From contig NZ_JANKMS010000003.1 in assembly GCF_024649945.1 (NCBI RefSeq), positions 124,001 through 188,000 of the forward strand: 64,000 nt of DNA, read 5' to 3'. Position numbers and translations under genes: made by a program. Origin of the DNA: Flavobacterium panacis. Lineage in GTDB: Bacteria > Bacteroidota > Bacteroidia > Flavobacteriales > Flavobacteriaceae. Of this stretch, positions 59,834 to 64,000 are shown in pieces. The notes under the pieces were generated by a model. It saw only the letters and a list, made by a program, of their open reading frames with translations. It did not search any database and was not told the origin of the DNA. Position 1 is the stretch's first letter; each line of letters opens with the position of its first letter.

Positions 59834-61393
59834 ATGCCTAAAGAACTTTTACTTCAAGTTACACCAGAAATTGCTGCAAACGAATCATTGCTAAAAGACC
59901 ATTTGTCTAAGCAGATTAAAGTTTCTGCTCAAGAAATTCAGCACGTTTCAATTTTAAAACGCTCTATTGATGCACGTCAGAAAGCGATTAAAATTAATTT
60001 GAAAGTGGTTATTTATTTAAAAGGCGAACCTTTTCAAGAAGCCAAAATTGAGCTTCCTGATTATAAAGATGTTTCAAATGCACAAGAAGTTATTGTGGTT
60101 GGAGCAGGTCCAGCAGGTCTTTTTGCTGCTTTGCAATTGGTTGAATTAGGCTTAAAGCCAATTGTGCTTGAACGTGGAAAAGACGTTCGCGGGCGTCGTC
60201 GTGACTTGAAAGCAATCAATCGTGAACATATTGTTAACGAAGATTCGAATTATTGTTTTGGTGAAGGAGGAGCAGGAACGTATTCTGACGGAAAACTATA
60301 TACGCGTTCTAAAAAACGTGGCGATGTCACAAGGATTCTAGAACTTCTGGTTGCTTTTGGAGCTTCTGAAGATATTTTGGTTGAAGCACATCCTCATATC
60401 GGAACTAATAAGTTGCCAAAAATCATTGAAGATATTCGAGATAAAATCAGAGAATTTGGTGGTCAGGTTTTATTTGAAACACGAGTAAGTGATATTCTGG
60501 TAAAAAATAATGAAGTTGAAGGAATTGTAACGCAGAATGGAGATAAAATTCATGCCAATAAACTGATCTTGGCAACAGGACATTCAGCGCGTGATATTTT
60601 TGAGTTATTAGACAAAAAGAAAATTTTAATAGAAGCAAAACCTTTTGCTTTAGGGGTTCGTGCTGAGCATTCGCAAGAATTAATTGATAGCATTCAATAT
60701 AGCTGTGATTATCGTGGAGAGCATTTGCCTCCAGCGCCATATTCAATTGTGAAACAAGTTAACGGACGCGGGATGTATTCGTTTTGTATGTGTCCAGGAG
60801 GTGTAATTGCACCTTGCGCTACAAGTCCGGGTGAAGTGGTTACAAACGGATGGTCGCCATCTAAACGTGATCAATCTACGGCAAATTCAGGAATTGTGGT
60901 CGAATTGAAATTAGAAGATTTCAAACCTTTTGCAAAATTCGGAGCTTTGGCTGGAATGGAATTTCAAAAAAGCATCGAACAAAAAGCTTGGCATTTAGCA
61001 GGTGAAACTCAAAAAGTTCCAGCACAACGAATGATTGATTTTACAAAGAGTAAAGTTTCAACAGATATTCCGAAAACTTCTTATGTTCCAGGAACAACTT
61101 CTGTTGAATTAGGACAGGTTTTTCCAGGATTTTTGACTCAGATTATGCGTCAAGGTTTTCAGGATTTTGGAAAATCAATGAAAGGTTATTTAACCAATGA
61201 AGCCATTTTACATGCACCAGAAAGTAGGACCTCATCTCCAGTTAGAATTCCGAGAGATCCTATGACTTTAGAGCATTTGCAAATCAAAGGATTATACCCT
61301 TGCGGAGAGGGCGCGGGTTATGCTGGTGGTATCATTTCTGCAGCAATTGATGGTGAAAAATGTGCCCTAATGATTGCGGAGTCCTTGAAATAA
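59834..61393 (+). CDS. FAD-dependent dehydrogenase-like protein (COG2509)
   Basis: A 519-residue flavoprotein. After an 80-residue N-terminal domain, the FAD motif VIVVGAGPAG is at residues 86-95, then LERGKDVRGRRRDL and the serine- and glycine-rich FGEGGAGTYSDGKLY. The CPGGVIAPCATSPGE segment and the C-terminal YPCGEGAGYAGGIISAAIDG are hallmarks of the COG2509 family. The substrate is not known. The protein is predicted cytoplasmic. The neighbours do not explain its role. Confidence 0.9.
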   Translation: MPKELLLQVTPEIAANESLLKDHLSKQIKVSAQEIQHVSILKRSIDARQKAIKINLKVVIYLKGEPFQEAKIELPDYKDVSNAQEVIVVGAGPAGLFAALQLVELGLKPIVLERGKDVRGRRRDLKAINREHIVNEDSNYCFGEGGAGTYSDGKLYTRSKKRGDVTRILELLVAFGASEDILVEAHPHIGTNKLPKIIEDIRDKIREFGGQVLFETRVSDILVKNNEVEGIVTQNGDKIHANKLILATGHSARDIFELLDKKKILIEAKPFALGVRAEHSQELIDSIQYSCDYRGEHLPPAPYSIVKQVNGRGMYSFCMCPGGVIAPCATSPGEVVTNGWSPSKRDQSTANSGIVVELKLEDFKPFAKFGALAGMEFQKSIEQKAWHLAGETQKVPAQRMIDFTKSKVSTDIPKTSYVPGTTSVELGQVFPGFLTQIMRQGFQDFGKSMKGYLTNEAILHAPESRTSSPVRIPRDPMTLEHLQIKGLYPCGEGAGYAGGIISAAIDGEKCALMIAESLK

Positions 61394-61469
61394 TTGGCCT
61401 CAAGATTTTTCATGTAGTAAAAAGATTGTTATCTTAGTATTCTGATTTTAATAGAATATTCCCCCAAAG

Positions 61470-62171
61470 ATGACAATACAAGAAATCGAAAAAAAATACG
61501 GATTTGATTTTCCACTCTTATACAAGCAATTAGATGCTGATGGCATGTTGGATGTTGGAGAATATGGTCCAAATTGGTATACCGATGTTTATCCTACTTT
61601 AAAAGACAATCCACCTTTGCTGTTGCATTCTTATGATTTTGAATCGCTGAATTTGAAATCTGTAGCAGAAGAAATCGAAGAACTTCGAGATCCAGAAGAT
61701 TATCGTAATATATTTCCGGAATTTAAATTTATTCCATTTGCTAAAAGCGGAGGCGGAGATCATTATTGCTTTTTCTTAAATGAAGAAAATAATGGCGATG
61801 TGCCAATTGTTTACGTTTGGCACGACATGAATGAGGTCAATTATTTAGCAAAAAATCTTCAAGATTTTATTTTCAAAGTTTTATTGATTGATATGTCTAA
61901 GCAAGATATCTATAATGAATTGACTGATGAAGAATTTAGAGAAGACATCGAAGCTGTTTTTAAATCACATAAAAAGTATTTAACCGATCGCCAAAATGCG
62001 ATTATAGAAGAAATTCTAAAGCGTGACATTATTGATTATGAAATACATGTTTCGCCTAAAATTGTAGAATCGGCGAGAGGATTATTGACGGACTATGAAC
62101 TAGAATCGATTGTAAATGAGGTGATTCCTTTTGATAAAATGAATCAAAGTTTTAAATATTCTAATGATTAG
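61470..62171 (+). CDS. SMI1/KNR4 (SUKH) family protein
   Basis: A 233-residue protein whose N-terminal 140 residues fit the SUKH fold: IEKKYGFDFPLLYKQLDADG, then IFPEFKFIPFAKSGGGDHYCFF and VYVWHDMNE. Bacterial SUKH proteins often act as immunity proteins against polymorphic toxins, but many are orphans, as this one may be. The C-terminal 90 residues are helical and acidic. It is followed after 15 bases by another gene of unknown function. No toxin gene is seen in the window. Confidence 0.78.
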   Translation: MTIQEIEKKYGFDFPLLYKQLDADGMLDVGEYGPNWYTDVYPTLKDNPPLLLHSYDFESLNLKSVAEEIEELRDPEDYRNIFPEFKFIPFAKSGGGDHYCFFLNEENNGDVPIVYVWHDMNEVNYLAKNLQDFIFKVLLIDMSKQDIYNELTDEEFREDIEAVFKSHKKYLTDRQNAIIEEILKRDIIDYEIHVSPKIVESARGLLTDYELESIVNEVIPFDKMNQSFKYSND

Positions 62172-62186
62172 ATTTGATTACTAAAT

Positions 62187-63272
62187 ATGAACTTTTTCTC
62201 TAATTTGTTCGGACGTAATAATGATCCGAAATCAATAATTTCTTTTGATGTTATTGAGCCAATATATTCTTATCTGTACAATCAACAGTCCAATATTGAA
62301 TTTAAAGTAAAAGGAATTCAGGAAAATGTAATTGTGAATTTGTTTTATTTTCCAGGTTCTTTGGATCATGAAGAAGGCAATGCTGAAATTAAAAAAGCAG
62401 GTTTTAATAACTCTTATGAAGTTTTAAATGAACTTTATAAAAAGATGAATATTGCTACTCTTTCTGATGAAAATATAAAGGAAGGTTTGGAATATGATTT
62501 TATACATATTCAATTTTATTCTGAACCAACCGCAGAAGAGAAAAAGTTCTTTAAACGTTCTATTAAAAATTTTGTCCTTTTTTTTTGTTGTACGAATAGT
62601 TTAGAAATCAACGATTTTAAAATGTTGTATTCGGGAAGGCATTTTTTCGATTACACAAAAGGATTGCTGGAAAGTGAATTGATAGACCCAAATAATCCAA
62701 AAAATGAAAGTGAAGAAATAGGAATTAGAGATTTTAAATTGGTTTTACAGGGAATCAGCCAGTACTTAAATATTGAAATTCCTAAAACAGTCGGGTTTCC
62801 TTCAGTTGAAAATTTAGTAGCATTTGAAGAAGTAACAGAAAATACTTTTCAGGAATTTATAAAATTAATTTCCAGAGGAAGTGTAGAACAAAAAGAGCTG
62901 AAAAAACAATCCAAAAAGCTATTCAAAAATTTTAATAGACCAGAAGAAGATTATTATGATGTTGTTGAAGAGCATTTTCTACTTTTCGAAAGTATTGATG
63001 CTTGGAATAGCGACTGGAAATTTGATCCTGAAGATGCAGAGTATTTTATTTCTGATTTAATTGGAGAAGATTTTACTTTCGATTATCCAGAAGAGACGTA
63101 CAGTCATGATTTGTTTCCTTATATTCAATCGGCTTTAGAAAAACTAAATTTAGAATTGATGAGTTACAATACAAACGGAGATAACTATTTGTTTTTTGTA
63201 GCGAATAAAGAAGATGTTGGTAGGATTTTAGAATTATCAGAATTAACTAAAATTGAAATTGATCAATTGTAG
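62187..63272 (+). CDS. Hypothetical protein, possibly DUF6630-like
   Basis: A 361-residue acidic soluble protein without signal peptide. The C-terminal segment LEKLNLELMSYNTNGDNYLFFVA recalls the DUF6630 family, often found with SUKH-type proteins, but this is a weak recollection. The N-terminal half (residues 1-150) is rich in Phe, Lys and Glu and shows no motif I recognise. It is 15 bases from the SUKH gene and likely co-transcribed. A clear terminator follows. Confidence 0.65.
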   Translation: MNFFSNLFGRNNDPKSIISFDVIEPIYSYLYNQQSNIEFKVKGIQENVIVNLFYFPGSLDHEEGNAEIKKAGFNNSYEVLNELYKKMNIATLSDENIKEGLEYDFIHIQFYSEPTAEEKKFFKRSIKNFVLFFCCTNSLEINDFKMLYSGRHFFDYTKGLLESELIDPNNPKNESEEIGIRDFKLVLQGISQYLNIEIPKTVGFPSVENLVAFEEVTENTFQEFIKLISRGSVEQKELKKQSKKLFKNFNRPEEDYYDVVEEHFLLFESIDAWNSDWKFDPEDAEYFISDLIGEDFTFDYPEETYSHDLFPYIQSALEKLNLELMSYNTNGDNYLFFVANKEDVGRILELSELTKIEIDQL

Positions 63273-63300
63273 TTTTTAGGTTATAAATAATATCAAAAAC

Positions 63301-63328
63301 AAACCTGTGAATATTGCTTTACAGGTTT
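63301..63328. terminator. Rho-independent terminator
   Basis: AAACCTGT (63301-63308) and ACAGGTTT (63321-63328) form an 8-bp stem with a 12-base loop, followed by a T run to 63332. It would end the 61470-63272 transcript. The A-rich left flank could also serve the opposing gene, whose stop is at 63342. Confidence 0.75.
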
Positions 63329-63341
63329 TTTTGTAATAATG

Positions 63342-64000
63342 TCATTTCCACCATTTTATTTTTTCTTTATCTTTTCCAATCTGTACATCAACTTCTGTTT
63401 CTCCAGATAATGTCAGGATGTAATATTTCCAGCCTTTATCAAAATATTTTGAATCTGGTGAAAACTCTCCGGCGCCAATATCCAAATCGCCACTTTCAGG
63501 AATTCTATAGTCTCCCCAATTGCACTTTTTTGAAATATTGGTTTTGTAACTTGTCCATGTTCCTTTAAATGTATTGTTGCTAAAGTTATCTGAGTAAAAC
63601 GATAAGGCATCATAATGCAATTTTTTTTTCGGATCTAGTACATAGCCGATCTTCATAGTTCCTTTTATAAAACCAGTTGAGGTAAGTTTTTTATCTTCAT
63701 TGAAATTAATTTCGCAGGTCGCAAAACCTTGTTTATAGCTAGTAAATTTTGAACTTTTTCCAATGAAAGCTTTTTTGATGGTTAAGGTGCCTTGAAATGG
63801 TCTGATTGTTTCTTTGACTTTTGTTTTTCCGTGCACAAAATATTCATAAGGGTTTTTCGGGTTCTGAATTACAGAAATAAAATGGATGAAAAATCGCTGA
63901 TAGTCGCTGCCAATAAAGCCAATAGGTTCTGCTTTAATGATTTTTTCTTTGTTGTCTTCGATAATTATGCTATCGGAGACTATAATTCTTGAAATGTCAA
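63342..64000 (-). CDS. Hypothetical protein, 5' end outside window
   Basis: The reading frame is open to the right edge of the window, so the GTG at 63836 is internal and about 219 residues are visible. Upstream of it the frame continues as GFIGSDYQRFFIHFISVIQN and NPYEYFVHGKTKVKE. The rest is basic and beta-rich (FQGTLTIKKAFIGKSSKF, DYRIPESGDLDIG). No signal peptide can be judged because the start is missing. I do not recognise a domain. It converges on the SUKH/unknown pair with a shared terminator between. Confidence 0.75.
   Translation of the reverse strand, partial: DISRIIVSDSIIIEDNKEKIIKAEPIGFIGSDYQRFFIHFISVIQNPKNPYEYFVHGKTKVKETIRPFQGTLTIKKAFIGKSSKFTSYKQGFATCEINFNEDKKLTSTGFIKGTMKIGYVLDPKKKLHYDALSFYSDNFSNNTFKGTWTSYKTNISKKCNWGDYRIPESGDLDIGAGEFSPDSKYFDKGWKYYILTLSGETEVDVQIGKDKEKIKWWK

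Noticed and set aside
59685..59894. 69-codon + strand reading before the FAD protein
   Set aside because: It crosses repeat DNA, overlaps the start of the FAD gene in another frame and has no recognisable protein features.
63314..63568. 84-codon + strand reading near the right end
   Set aside because: It is the complement of the partial - strand gene, whose frame stays open to the window edge.

Overview
The window comes from an AT-rich Flavobacterium-like member of the Bacteroidota. The evidence is a PorV/PorQ-type outer-membrane protein of the type IX secretion family, several exact matches to the Bacteroidota -7 promoter element TAnnTTTG, weak Shine-Dalgarno signals, and families of short palindromic or tandem repeats between genes. 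No rRNA, tRNA, CRISPR array, transposase or phage gene was seen.

About 49.6 kb (1-49595, all on the + strand) is one very large surface-polysaccharide locus. It falls into three blocks. Block A (1-21753) looks like a Wzx/Wzy O-antigen unit: flippase (cut by the window start), EpsG-type polymerase, glycosyltransferases, an N-acetyl sugar amidotransferase with its own HisH/HisF pair, a fused two-domain oxidoreductase next to a heparinase II/III-like protein, a WbuB-like transferase and a PglC-like initiating phosphosugar transferase. It continues with a small fatty-acid-type module (KAS III, ACP, ketoreductase), an acyltransferase, a PglE-like aminotransferase, RmlC/RmlD/RmlA and a PglF/WbpM-like 4,6-dehydratase. 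The combination predicts a repeat unit with rhamnose, an acetamidino sugar, and a Qui2NAc4N-type sugar carrying a custom hydroxyacyl amide. A strong hairpin at 21782-21811 closes block A.

Block B (21896-33912) begins with an ABC exporter (Wzm/Wzt) and a methyltransferase, followed by a long run of GT2, GT4 and GT32 glycosyltransferases and a nucleotide-sugar epimerase. Block C (34017-49595) carries NeuB/NeuC/NeuA for a CMP-nonulosonic acid, a D-2-hydroxyacid dehydrogenase, an MBOAT O-acyltransferase with an SGNH partner, a CatB-like acetyltransferase, more glycosyltransferases (one split by an apparent frameshift at about 43810), an O-antigen ligase/polymerase-type protein and a WcaJ-like initiating transferase with its own promoter. 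Two initiating transferases, two Wzy-like proteins, a Wzx and an ABC exporter therefore share one locus.

The right end (49596-64000) is housekeeping and envelope maintenance. On the - strand are a DUF4105 membrane protein and a PorV/PorQ-like protein. On the + strand are phosphatidylserine synthase and a GH25 lysozyme-like protein. A second - strand group runs kdsD-like isomerase, tatC, an AhpD-like protein and lptB. It is divergent from recQ, whose zinc-binding cysteines are missing. After recQ come a small conserved protein, a COG2509 FAD protein, a SUKH-type protein, an unknown protein and the start-truncated end of another unknown gene. The gaps between genes here hold repeats that pair into hairpins or form short tandem arrays.
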